From JBOGZI01 sp050697275 (lineage in GTDB: Bacteria > Actinomycetota > Thermoleophilia > Solirubrobacterales > 70-9): a DNA stretch of 32,173 nt. Position 1 is the first letter of the stretch. Each line of letters begins with the position of its first letter. The position numbers were made by a program, and so were the translations under genes. Positions 24,847 through 32,173 of the stretch are shown here, piece after piece. The stretch is taken from NCBI GenBank assembly GCA_050697275.1, contig JBOGZI010000167.1:1-32173 (forward strand), given 5' to 3'. The notes under the pieces are model-generated. The model made no database searches. It was given only the letters and a program-made list of their open reading frames with translations, and was not told the DNA's origin.

Positions 24847-25736
24847 GCATCAAGGTGACAACCCTCCCCGAGGCCGAGCCGGCCGATCGCCACGTGGCGA
24901 TCGGGACTTTCGACGGGGTCCACCTCGGCCACCAGGCCGTGATCGACGACGCGGACACGGTGCTCACCTTCGAGCCCCATCCGCTCGAGGTGCTCCATCC
25001 CGAGGCGGCGCCGAAGCTGATCATGCCGTTCGAGGTGAAGCGCGACGTGATCGAGGGGCTCGGGGTCGACGAGCTGGTGGTGATCCCGTTCGACCGCGAG
25101 TTCTCGAAGCTCAGCGCCGAGGACTTCATCGCCAAGGTGCTGCAGCGACTGGGGGCGAAGAGGGTCTCGGTCGGCGAGAACTTCCGCTTCGGCGCAAAGG
25201 CGCAGGGCGACCCGGAGATGCTCGCCGCCCGGGAGGAGTTCGAGACCAGGGTTGTGCCCCTGGTCGAGGTCGACGGCGAGACGATCTCCTCGACCAGGAT
25301 CCGCGCGCTGGTGGCGGCGGGCGACGTCGAAGGGGCGATGCGCTGCCTCGGGGCTCCCTTCATGCTCGAGGGGGAGGTGGTCGAGGGCGACCGGCGCGGC
25401 CGCAAGCTCGGCTTTCCGACCGCGAACATCGTCCCCGACGACCGCCTGGTGGTGCCCGGGCACGGCGTCTACGCCGCCTTCGCCGACGGGCGACCGGCAG
25501 CGGTCAACGTCGGGGTTCGCCCGACCTTCGAGACCGGGCGGGGGCTGTTGGTCGAGGCGCATCTGATCGACCACGAGGAGGACCTCTACGGCCGGAACCT
25601 GCGAGTGGCGTTCGTGCGGCGGCTGCGCGGCGAGCGCCGCTTCCCGAGCACCGACGAGCTGATCGCCGCCATGCACCGTGATGTCGCCGAGGCGCGCGAG
25701 GTATGCGCCCGGTACCAGAGCGCCTCGCCTGGCTAG
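24843..25736 (+). CDS. ribF: Bifunctional riboflavin kinase / FAD synthetase
   Basis: A 297-residue enzyme making FMN and then FAD. The FAD synthetase part shows GTFDGVHLGHQ, FEPHP and ISSTRIRALVAAGDVEGA; the kinase part shows GRKLGFPTANI, GVYAAF and AVNVGVRPTF, ending with EDLYGRNLRVAFVRRLRGERRF. The stretch between GHQ and FEPHP is about 10 residues shorter than usual (AVIDDADTVLT), shortening or removing the first helix after the nucleotide loop. It overlaps truB by 4 nt. truB-ribF-rpsO is a conserved order. Confidence 0.94.
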   Translation: MSIKVTTLPEAEPADRHVAIGTFDGVHLGHQAVIDDADTVLTFEPHPLEVLHPEAAPKLIMPFEVKRDVIEGLGVDELVVIPFDREFSKLSAEDFIAKVLQRLGAKRVSVGENFRFGAKAQGDPEMLAAREEFETRVVPLVEVDGETISSTRIRALVAAGDVEGAMRCLGAPFMLEGEVVEGDRRGRKLGFPTANIVPDDRLVVPGHGVYAAFADGRPAAVNVGVRPTFETGRGLLVEAHLIDHEEDLYGRNLRVAFVRRLRGERRFPSTDELIAAMHRDVAEAREVCARYQSASPG

Positions 25737-25749
25737 CGCGGCGGGCCGC

Positions 25750-25755
25750 TACTCT
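25750..25755 (+). promoter_or_regulatory. -10 candidate of rpsO
   Basis: TACTCT, 11 nt before the rpsO ATG, giving a leader of about 4-5 nt. This leaves no room for a structured autoregulatory rpsO leader on this transcript. Confidence 0.4.
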
Positions 25756-25766
25756 TTCGCGTCGAG

Positions 25767-26036
25767 ATGCCCCTGACCAAGGACAGGAAGGCCGAGCTGA
25801 TCGGGAAGTACGGCCGCTCCGGCGGGGACACCGGCTCGGCCGAGGTCCAGGTCGCCCTGCTCACCGAGCGGATCAACGAGCTGACCGAGCATCTCCGTAC
25901 CCACACCAAGGACCATCACTCGCGTCGCGGCCTGCTGAAGATGGTCGGCAAGCGCCGCCGGCTGCTCCGCTACCTGGAGAGCACCGACCTCGAGCGGTAC
26001 CGCTCGCTGGTCGCCGAGCTGGGCCTGCGCCGCTAA
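25767..26036 (+). CDS. rpsO: 30S ribosomal protein S15
   Basis: An 89-residue primary 16S rRNA-binding protein. The family signature is intact: GDTGSAEVQVALLTERINELTEHLRTHTKDHHSRRGLLKMVGKRRRLLRYL. Length is standard. The ATG at 25767 is the only sensible start. In most bacteria rpsO is directly followed by pnp; here a peroxiredoxin, a DsbA-like gene and a large reverse-strand gene (about 3.9 kb) separate them. Confidence 0.97.
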   Translation: MPLTKDRKAELIGKYGRSGGDTGSAEVQVALLTERINELTEHLRTHTKDHHSRRGLLKMVGKRRRLLRYLESTDLERYRSLVAELGLRR

Positions 26037-26051
26037 GGCGAGCATCGGCCA

Positions 26052-26504
26052 GTGATCGAGCCGGGCAGCAAGGCCCCCGACTTCACGCTCCCCGATCAGG
26101 ACGGCAATCCGACCGCGCTGGGCGACTTCGCCGGGCGGAAGCTGCTGCTCGTCTTCTACCCGCTCGACTTCAGCCCGGCCTGCACCGACCAGCTCAGCAT
26201 CTATCAGGAGGTCCTGGGGGAGATCGACGCGAAGGGCGCGACCCTGGTCGGGGTGAGCGTCGACTCGGTCTACTGTCATCGCGCCTTCCGCGAGCAGCTC
26301 AACCTGACCATGCCGCTGCTGGCCGACTTCCACCCGAAGGGCGAGATGTCGCGCGCCTATGGCGCCTATCGCGAGGAGCGGGGCGCGACCAACCGCTCGC
26401 TCGTCCTGGTCGACGAGCAGGGGACGGTGGGTTGGTCCTACGCGTCTCCGAGCACCCGGGAGATCCCCGGCGCCAACCTGATCTTCGACGCGCTCGCGTC
26501 CTGA
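26052..26504 (+). CDS. Peroxiredoxin (AhpE/Bcp-like)
   Basis: A 150-residue AhpC/TSA-family thiol peroxidase reducing hydroperoxides. The peroxidatic Cys is C44 in FYPLDFSPACTDQL, with the family Pro/Thr arrangement. A second Cys, C75 (SVYCHRAF), is not at the Bcp resolving position, so a 1-Cys, AhpE-like mechanism is plausible. ADFHPKGEMSRAYGAY is typical of the AhpE subgroup. No signal peptide is seen. The start is GTG at 26052, 15 nt after rpsO. The next gene, a DsbA-like thioredoxin-fold protein, begins 4 nt after its stop, so the two are probably co-transcribed redox partners (inference). Confidence 0.88.
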   Translation: MIEPGSKAPDFTLPDQDGNPTALGDFAGRKLLLVFYPLDFSPACTDQLSIYQEVLGEIDAKGATLVGVSVDSVYCHRAFREQLNLTMPLLADFHPKGEMSRAYGAYREERGATNRSLVLVDEQGTVGWSYASPSTREIPGANLIFDALAS

Positions 26505-26508
26505 CGAG

Positions 26509-27003
26509 ATGGCTGAGCTGACCAGCGCCGCCGTGCCCCAGGTCGGTCCCGAGGACCACGTCGCCGGGGATGGGGCCGACGCGGTCGTCTATGTCGATCT
26601 CGGCTGCCCCCACTGCGCCGCGGTCTGGGGTCGGATCAGGGAGCTGCCCCTGCGGCTCTGCTTCCGCCACTTCCCGGTGTCCTCCAAGCACCCTCGCGCT
26701 CCCGCGCTCCACGCCGCCGCCGAGGCCGCGGGGATCCAGGGGGCCTTCTGGGAGATGTGCGACTCGCTCTACGCGGACCGGGGCCGGGTGGACGACCCGC
26801 ACCTGTGGCAGCGCGCCGAGCGCCTCGGCATCGACCTGGAGCGCTTCGAGCGCGACCGCCGCTCGGAGTCCGTCGCAGCGCGCGTTCGCCGCGACTTCGA
26901 GAGCGGCATCCGAGCCGGCGTCCCGGGGACGCCGGCCGCCTTCGTCGAGGGCCGGTTGCTGGAGAGGAACGTCGAGCGCGCGCTCGCGGCGGCCGCCGGC
27001 TGA
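26509..27003 (+). CDS. DsbA-family thioredoxin-fold oxidoreductase, cytoplasmic
   Basis: A 164-residue DsbA/FrnE-like protein. The redox motif is C33-P-H-C36 in VDLGCPHCAAVW, and the cis-proline loop is GVPGTPAAFVEG. The central helical insertion (HPRAPALHAAAEAAG to about residue 115) is the DsbA-type lid. There is no signal peptide or lipobox, so it probably acts in the cytoplasm, perhaps as reductant of the adjacent peroxiredoxin (inference). The gene ends in TGA, whose next three bases, TCA, are the stop codon of the convergent gene; the two stops form the palindrome TGATCA. Confidence 0.87.
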   Translation: MAELTSAAVPQVGPEDHVAGDGADAVVYVDLGCPHCAAVWGRIRELPLRLCFRHFPVSSKHPRAPALHAAAEAAGIQGAFWEMCDSLYADRGRVDDPHLWQRAERLGIDLERFERDRRSESVAARVRRDFESGIRAGVPGTPAAFVEGRLLERNVERALAAAAG

Positions 27004-29802
27004 TCAGCGGCGGCGCGCCGGGCGGCGCTTGCCCTTGCGCTTGCCCTTGCAGCGCCGCGGCTTCTTACCGCGCTTGCCGGCGCGCTTCTTCCCAAGCTTC
27101 TCAGCGCGCTTGACGCGCTTCTTGCACTTCTTTTTCCTCTTCGCGGCACCGCGGCTGGGGGTAGGGGCCGTCACCCTGCTCACCGGCGGGCTGGCGGCGG
27201 GCTGACCGGTCGCGGGCTGGCCCCCGGCCACCGGCACCAGCGGGCAGCCGTCAGCAGTCATCGCCGGCTCGGTTCGGCAGGCGTCGTTCGCGTCATCGGT
27301 GCCGTCGTTGTCATCGTCGGCGTCGCAGGCGTCGCCCTCGCCGTCACCGTCGCTGTCCTGCTGGCCGGGATTGGGGTCCTCAGGGCAGTTGTCCTGCTCG
27401 TTCGCGACCTCGTCCTCGTCGAAATCCAGGTCGTTGAAGGAGTCGCAGGCGTTGCCGACCCCGTCGTTGTCATCGTCGAGCTGCGCCGGATTGGGGGCGC
27501 CCGGGCAGTTGTCCTCGGTGTCGTCGACGCCGTCCTCGTCCAGGTCGCGGTCGTTGACCGGGTCGCAGGCGTTGCCGATTCCGTCTCCGTCGACATCCTG
27601 CTGTCCCGGGTTGGGATCGTTCGGGCAGTTGTCCTGCTCGTTCGCGACGCCGTCCTCGTCGACGTCGTCGTCGTTGCTCGGGTCGCAGGCGTCGCCGATC
27701 CCGTCGCCGTCCGTGTCGGTCTGGGCGGGGTTGGAGACCTCGGGGCAGTTGTCCTCGCCGTCGTTGGTTACGCCGTCGCCGTCCGGATCGTCGTTGACCG
27801 GGTCGCAGGCGTCGCCGATCCCGTCGCCGTCGGCATCGACCTGGTTGGGGTTGGAGATGCTTGGGCAGTTGTCGGAGTCGTCGGGCCAGCCGTCGTCGTC
27901 GGCGTCGTCGTCGGGCTGGAAGTCGGCCGCAAGCGCGTACCCGGGCGGCAGCACCTTGCCGGCGGGCTCCTCGACGAGGCCGCCGAGGCCGCCCGGCTGC
28001 TCGAGCACGGGCAGCCGCAGCTGGAGGTTCTGGACCGTGACCGGCGCCTGTCCGTTCGAGACCCGCCCGTAGGGCGTGTCGCTGGGCAGCAGCTCGAGCT
28101 TCGGGATGTGGCCCTCGGCGAACCGCCAGCCGTTGGGGTGGAGCTGGAAGACCTGGCGGCTCGGGGCGACCCCGAGATCGAGCTTCGGCCGCCACAGCCC
28201 GCGGGCGACCAGCGTCTCGTTCCCGGTCGCCGGATCGACGTCGAGCAGCCGCGCCGCGATCTGGGAATTGGGACCGGGGGAGTGGATGTCGGCGATCACG
28301 GTCGGCGACCCCATCAGCGTGTAGCCGCCGGCGGGTGCGGGGGCGAGGCGGTAGTTGGCCGCGCCCGGCGCGTCGGTCGCCGCCGCGGTGACGCAGGCGC
28401 CGCCGCCGGCGATCGGGTCGAAGGCCTGGTTGGTCTGCGGGTTGCCGGCCTGCGGGGCGATCGGCTGCAGATCGGGGCTCTGGTGGCGGACCTCGCCCGG
28501 CGCGATCGCCGCCCAGTTCGAGGCGTTGAACGGGCCCTCGGAAGGCGCCGCGCCGGCGCCGCTGTTGGGGCAGGTCTGGGTGAGGGTGGTGACGCCCTCG
28601 AACGGCGCCGGGCCGCTGCCCTTGACGAAATGGTCGAACCAGGCGATCTGGGCCGCGGAGAGCCGCGCGGCGTCGCCGGGATGGCTGCCGCCGCGCTGGT
28701 GGCCGTAGTCGCGGAAGAAGAGGCCGAGGTGGGCGCTGGGATGCTCGGTGCGCGTGCGGTTGTAGAAACGGATCGCCTCGTCGGCGGGGAAGAGGTCGTC
28801 GGTCCAGCCGTTGGCGATCAGGAGCGGCGCGGGCGGCACCGAGTGGTCGATGTAGTAGGAGGAGTGGTGGGTGGTGATCTCGTCGGTGATCTCGTTGGAG
28901 AGCGGGGTCGCCTCGTAGGGCTCGCCGGCGTTGACCGCCGCGTACCAGGTGTGCAGGTCGGCGTCGGGGTCGGTCCCCGGCAGGGCGTAGTTGCTGGTCG
29001 CGGCGCCGATCGCGTAGAGGCCGGCGACGAAGGACTGCTTCACGATGCCGACCCGCTTGTCGCCGTTCGGGCCCTTGTACGGCGCGTTCGCTACATAGTC
29101 GAGCGTCGCCCCGTTCGGCTGCAGCGAGTAGGCGAGGTCGATCCAGGGGATCTCCGGCGCCGCCGCCGCCAGCTGCATCGGGGTGCCATCGGGGCTGGTC
29201 CAGGGGACGAGGGTGTCGTCGGGCAGCATCACGCGGTTCCGCAGCGCCGCCAGCGCCATCGAGAGGCCGCCTCCGTAGGAGCCGCCCGTCGCCCCGATCC
29301 GCTGCGGGTCGGCGATGCCGTCGTCGACCAGGAGCCCGGTGAGGTACTGGGAGTCCCGCACCTCGAAGCGGGTGTCCATCAGGTGGTTGTAGCCCTCGGC
29401 GCAGCCGCTCGTGGCCTCGGTGATCCGCTTGCTGTCGCTGCCGCCGCAGGAGGCCCCCCAGCCGCGGTCGCTCATGCTGAACTGGGCGTAGCCGCGGTCG
29501 AGCCAGCGGGAGTCGAGTCCGACCTTGGAGCCGCCCCAGCCGTGGTAGACGCCGACCAGCGGGAAGCCGCCGGGCGGGGGGGTGTCGGAGGGCAGGAAGA
29601 GGTTGACGTCGATGTTGGTCCCGTCCCAGGTGTGGACGATGCCCGGGCAGCTGAGGCGCCCCTCGTTCGCCCCGCTCATCGGCGTGCAGGCGGCGGCCCC
29701 GTCGAAGGCGCTGGTGACGGCGCCCTCGGCGGACGGTGCCGCGCTCAGCGCGATCAGGGCGACCGCGGCGGCGACCAGCCGATGTCGAGTCGTTCTCCTC
29801 AA
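27004..29802 (-). CDS. Secreted X-Pro-peptidase/CocE-like hydrolase with TSP3 repeats and polybasic tail
   Basis: About 932 residues. A signal peptide (MRRTTRHRLVAAAVALIALS, cleavage near SAEGA) precedes an alpha/beta-hydrolase domain of the X-Pro dipeptidyl-peptidase (S15/CocE) type. The nucleophile Ser is about 175 in GATGGSYGGGLS, the acid in NGWTDDLFP and the His in DYGHQRGGSHPGD. A beta-rich C-terminal domain follows. Next are five thrombospondin type 3-like calcium-binding units (DNCP...DGIGDACD), a Pro/Ala linker and a ~45-residue Lys/Arg-rich tail (KRKKKCKKRVKRAEK...). It is predicted extracellular and possibly wall-bound. TTG at 29802 is preferred because it opens the signal peptide and has a G-rich RBS; TTG at 29820 is an alternative. 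Confidence 0.88.
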   Translation of the reverse strand: MRRTTRHRLVAAAVALIALSAAPSAEGAVTSAFDGAAACTPMSGANEGRLSCPGIVHTWDGTNIDVNLFLPSDTPPPGGFPLVGVYHGWGGSKVGLDSRWLDRGYAQFSMSDRGWGASCGGSDSKRITEATSGCAEGYNHLMDTRFEVRDSQYLTGLLVDDGIADPQRIGATGGSYGGGLSMALAALRNRVMLPDDTLVPWTSPDGTPMQLAAAAPEIPWIDLAYSLQPNGATLDYVANAPYKGPNGDKRVGIVKQSFVAGLYAIGAATSNYALPGTDPDADLHTWYAAVNAGEPYEATPLSNEITDEITTHHSSYYIDHSVPPAPLLIANGWTDDLFPADEAIRFYNRTRTEHPSAHLGLFFRDYGHQRGGSHPGDAARLSAAQIAWFDHFVKGSGPAPFEGVTTLTQTCPNSGAGAAPSEGPFNASNWAAIAPGEVRHQSPDLQPIAPQAGNPQTNQAFDPIAGGGACVTAAATDAPGAANYRLAPAPAGGYTLMGSPTVIADIHSPGPNSQIAARLLDVDPATGNETLVARGLWRPKLDLGVAPSRQVFQLHPNGWRFAEGHIPKLELLPSDTPYGRVSNGQAPVTVQNLQLRLPVLEQPGGLGGLVEEPAGKVLPPGYALAADFQPDDDADDDGWPDDSDNCPSISNPNQVDADGDGIGDACDPVNDDPDGDGVTNDGEDNCPEVSNPAQTDTDGDGIGDACDPSNDDDVDEDGVANEQDNCPNDPNPGQQDVDGDGIGNACDPVNDRDLDEDGVDDTEDNCPGAPNPAQLDDDNDGVGNACDSFNDLDFDEDEVANEQDNCPEDPNPGQQDSDGDGEGDACDADDDNDGTDDANDACRTEPAMTADGCPLVPVAGGQPATGQPAASPPVSRVTAPTPSRGAAKRKKKCKKRVKRAEKLGKKRAGKRGKKPRRCKGKRKGKRRPARRR
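27285..27910 (-). repeat. Five tandem TSP3-type repeats within the secreted hydrolase
   Basis: Five units of about 36-41 codons, each with DNCP, NPxQxDxDxDGxGxACD and a following Asp-rich loop. The Asp/Asn spacing is that of thrombospondin type 3 calcium loops, with two Cys per unit. The DNA repeats are imperfect, arguing for old duplication. Confidence 0.85.
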
Positions 29803-29807
29803 GGTCA

Positions 29808-29827
29808 GCGCACCCCCCAAGGTGCGC
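29808..29827 (-). promoter_or_regulatory. Inverted repeat at the 5' end of the secreted hydrolase gene
   Basis: GCGCACC-TTGGGG-GGTGCGC on the minus strand, a 7-bp stem just upstream of the preferred TTG start. In RNA the hairpin would hold the G-run that serves as putative RBS; as DNA it could be an operator. A possible -10 box (TAGCGT, 29833-29838) lies upstream. Confidence 0.35.
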
Positions 29828-29884
29828 CGAGGACGCTACCCAGCCGATCGCGGCGATGCGCCGGTTCCGGCATCCGCCAGCCGC

Positions 29885-29942
29885 TACCATCACCGCGACA
29901 GAGAACGACAGTTCTTAAGCGAAAGGCCGCCATCCGGGCGGC
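29885..29942 (+). promoter_or_regulatory. pnp promoter candidate and two-hairpin leader
   Basis: TACCAT (29885-29890) is a -10 candidate. The leader then contains AGAAC-GACA-GTTCT (29902-29915) and GCCGCC-ATCCG-GGCGGC (29926-29942), followed by the SD AAGGGA (29945-29950), 9 nt before the pnp ATG. 5' hairpins of pnp mRNA are RNase III targets in other bacteria. Confidence 0.45.
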
Positions 29943-29959
29943 TGAAGGGAAACAACCAG

Positions 29960-32173
29960 ATGAGCATGTTCGACGTGAGCCGCGTCTCGGTGGAGGTAGG
30001 CGGCAAGGAGATCTCCTTCGAGACCGGAAAGCTCGCCAGGCAGGCGAGCGGGGCCGTGGTCGTGCGAGCCGGCGACACGATGGTCCTCTGCACAGCAACG
30101 GCCGGCAACGTCCGCGATGTCGACTTCCTGCCCCTCACCGTGGACGTCGAGGAGCGCCACTACGCCGCGGGCAAGATCCCAGGCTCCTTCTTCCGGCGCG
30201 AGGCGAGGGCGGGGGAGAAGGCGACGCTGACGGCGCGGATGATCGATCGCCCCGTCCGGCCCCTCTTCCCGAAGGGCTGGCACCGCGAGACCCAGCTGGT
30301 CTGCCAGCCGATGTCGGTGGACCACGTCCACCCGTACGACATCCTCGCGATGAACGGCGCCTCCGCGGCGCTCGCGATCTCGGAGATCCCGGTCGACCAG
30401 CACGTCGGCTCGGTCCGGATCGGCAAGCTGGACGGCGAGTTCGTCGTCAACCCCGAGGAGGAGAGCCTCGAGGAGCTCGAGCTCGACCTGATCGTCGCCG
30501 GCACCGACGAGGCGATCCTGATGGTCGAGGCCGGCGCCAAGGGCGTCAGCGAGGCCGAGATTCTCGACGCCCTCGACATCGCCCACGGCGAGATCAAGAA
30601 GCTCTGCGCCGCCATGGCCGAGCTCGCCGAGAAGGCGGGCAAGGAGAAGCTCGTGATCGAGGAGCCCAGGGTCGACGAGGAGCTGCTCTCCTCGATCCAG
30701 AAGTCCCATGGATCCGACCTGGATGAGGCGACTCAGATCGAGGGCAAGCTGGAGCGCCAGGACGCGATAGACGCGGTCGAGGCCAAGGTGCTCGAGGTCT
30801 ACGCCCCTCCCACCGAGGATGAGGAGCCGGACCGCGAGAAGCTCGCCGAGGTCAAGGCGGCGTTCGCGAAGCTCGAGAAGGACACGATCCGCAAGCGGAT
30901 CGCGGTCGAGAAGAAGCGGCCCGACGGTCGCGCCCAGGACGAGATCCGCCCGATCGAGACCGAGATCGACGTCGCGCCGCGGGTGCACGGCTCGGCGCTG
31001 TTCACGCGCGGGGAGACGCAGATCTTCTCCAGCACCGCTCTCGGAACAAGCCGCATGGACATGCGGGTCGACAACCTCGGTCTGCAGGACACCAAGCGCT
31101 TCTGGCACCACTACAACTTCCCGCCGTTCTCCGTCGGGGAGGCGGGCTTCATGCGCGGCCCGAAGCGCCGTGACATCGGGCACGGCGCGCTCGCCGAGCG
31201 GGCGCTGCTCTCGACCATCCCCGACGAGGAGGAGTTCCCCTACGTGATCCGGGTCGTCTCCGAGACGCTCGAGTCGAACGGGTCATCCTCGATGGGCTCG
31301 GTCTGCGCTTCGTCGATGGCGTTGATGGGGGCCGGGGTGCCGGTCTCGGCGCCGGTCGCCGGCGTCGCGATGGGCCTGATCAAGGAGGGCGACGACTACG
31401 TAGTGCTGACCGACATCGCCGGCGTCGAGGACCACCTGGGCGACATGGACTTCAAGGTCGCCGGCACCGCCGAGGGGATCACCGCCCTGCAGATGGACAT
31501 CAAGATCACCGGCGTCACCTTCGACATCCTGCGCGACGCGCTCGATCAGGCTCACAAGGGCCGGCAGTTCATCCTTGGCAAGATGGCCGAGACGATCGAG
31601 CGGCCCCGCGAGCAGCTCTCGGAGCACGCGCCGCGGATCACCGCGATCCAGATCGACCCGGAGAAGATCGGCGCCGTGATCGGCAAGGGCGGCGAGACGA
31701 TTCGTGGCCTCTCCGAGGAGTTCGAGGCGGAGATCGACGTCGACGACGACGGCACCGTGCGGGTCTACGCCCCGACCGGCGCCCTGGTCGACGCCTGCAT
31801 CGAGCGGATCAACGCGATGACCAAGGACGCGGAGGTCGGCGACAAGTTCAAGGGCAAGGTCGTGAAGACGACCAACTTCGGCGCCTTCGTCGAGCTGACC
31901 AAGGGGACCGACGGCCTGCTTCACATCTCGAACGTGAAGCCGGGCGAGCGGGTCGGGGTGGTCGAGGACGTCCTCAACCAGGGCGACGAGATCGACGTCA
32001 CCGTGGTCGAGGTGGACAAGGAGCGCGGCCGGATCGGCCTGCGGCTCTCCGACGACCCCGACGTCGCGGGCAAGTCCGCCGACGAGCTGACCAAGGTCGG
32101 CACCGGGGACCCGGGGCCTCCCAGTCGCCGCCGTGACGGCGGGGGCCGCGGGCGCGACCGGGGCGGGCGCGAC
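29960..32173 (+). CDS. pnp: Polyribonucleotide nucleotidyltransferase (PNPase), 3' end cut by window
   Basis: 738 codons are visible with no stop before the window edge. PNPase phosphorolytically degrades RNA 3'-5' and can add tails (polymerase in reverse). Two RNase PH domains flank an alpha-helical domain: the first carries KIPGSFFRREARAGEKATL and RMIDRPVRPLFP, the second SNGSSSMGSVCASSMALMGAG and GDMDFKVAGTAEGITALQMD with the catalytic Asp residues. KH (VIGKGGETIRGL, about 571-582) and S1 (about 626-700, KGTDGLLHISN) follow. A basic Gly/Arg-rich tail (PPSRRRDGGGRGRDRGGRD) runs to the edge; probably only few residues are missing. The ATG at 29960 has a good SD; a second ATG 6 nt later is possible. 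Confidence 0.95.
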   Translation, partial: MSMFDVSRVSVEVGGKEISFETGKLARQASGAVVVRAGDTMVLCTATAGNVRDVDFLPLTVDVEERHYAAGKIPGSFFRREARAGEKATLTARMIDRPVRPLFPKGWHRETQLVCQPMSVDHVHPYDILAMNGASAALAISEIPVDQHVGSVRIGKLDGEFVVNPEEESLEELELDLIVAGTDEAILMVEAGAKGVSEAEILDALDIAHGEIKKLCAAMAELAEKAGKEKLVIEEPRVDEELLSSIQKSHGSDLDEATQIEGKLERQDAIDAVEAKVLEVYAPPTEDEEPDREKLAEVKAAFAKLEKDTIRKRIAVEKKRPDGRAQDEIRPIETEIDVAPRVHGSALFTRGETQIFSSTALGTSRMDMRVDNLGLQDTKRFWHHYNFPPFSVGEAGFMRGPKRRDIGHGALAERALLSTIPDEEEFPYVIRVVSETLESNGSSSMGSVCASSMALMGAGVPVSAPVAGVAMGLIKEGDDYVVLTDIAGVEDHLGDMDFKVAGTAEGITALQMDIKITGVTFDILRDALDQAHKGRQFILGKMAETIERPREQLSEHAPRITAIQIDPEKIGAVIGKGGETIRGLSEEFEAEIDVDDDGTVRVYAPTGALVDACIERINAMTKDAEVGDKFKGKVVKTTNFGAFVELTKGTDGLLHISNVKPGERVGVVEDVLNQGDEIDVTVVEVDKERGRIGLRLSDDPDVAGKSADELTKVGTGDPGPPSRRRDGGGRGRDRGGRD

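Noticed and set aside
27285..27910. Regular ~120-bp repeats considered as a CRISPR-like array.
   Set aside because: They are imperfect, in frame and encode TSP3 calcium loops; no conserved repeat/spacer alternation and no cas genes.
28108..30726. 872-codon plus-strand frame across the secreted hydrolase and the pnp start.
   Set aside because: Antisense to the hydrolase and out of frame with pnp; no recognisable domain.

Overview
The window is about 32 kb of very GC-rich bacterial chromosome, almost entirely coding. Content points to an actinomycetote, most likely of the Thermoleophilia/Solirubrobacterales type (inference). The reasons are an actinobacterial-type integration host factor (mIHF) next to gmk-rpoZ-coaBC, a PyrR-controlled pyr operon, a SnoaL-like protein opening MSDENVEIVRR, a lineage-typical secreted protein with a Lys/Arg tail, and many start codons placed directly behind TANNNT boxes (leaderless-type starts).

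Layout. 1-1034: a VOC-fold protein and a SnoaL-like protein. 1079-1151 (-): tRNA-Arg(CCG) without encoded CCA, divergent from RNase Z (1222-2211). 2225-4546: an alpha/beta hydrolase (-) and a GT-C membrane glycosyltransferase (+), whose start codons face each other inside one 15-bp palindrome. 4595-14244: an eight-gene pyrimidine operon, pyrR-pyrB-pyrC-cysteine hydrolase-carA-carB-pyrK-pyrD. Every junction overlaps by 1 or 4 nt, and a PyrR-binding element overlaps the pyrR ribosome-binding site. pyrE and pyrF are not present. 14316-17631: mihF, gmk, rpoZ, coaBC, a TPR protein and dtd.

17664-26036 is the translation-apparatus block: rimP-nusA-infB-DUF503, then rbfA-nrnA-truB-ribF, then rpsO. 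It starts with a strong promoter and a leader holding a textbook intrinsic terminator plus a competing hairpin, which together look like an attenuator. A second intrinsic terminator separates DUF503 from rbfA. ylxR, normally between nusA and infB, is missing; NusA instead carries a Cys3-His module and a repetitive acidic tail. 26052-27003: a peroxiredoxin and a DsbA-like thioredoxin-fold protein. 27004-29802 (-): a large secreted hydrolase with five calcium-binding TSP3 repeats and a Lys/Arg-rich C-terminus. 29960-end: pnp, cut by the window edge.

No stretch over 300 bases lacks a gene; the longest gap (17632-17797) is the rimP leader. No insertion sequences, prophage genes, CRISPR arrays or rRNA genes were seen. 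The most unusual features are the rimP/nusA attenuator, the NusA Cys module, a small family of GCGAAGC mini-hairpin repeats in and between genes, hairpin-rich in-frame insertions in CarB and PyrK, the divergent palindrome at 3095-3109, a CTG start for truB, and the TSP3/polybasic secreted hydrolase.
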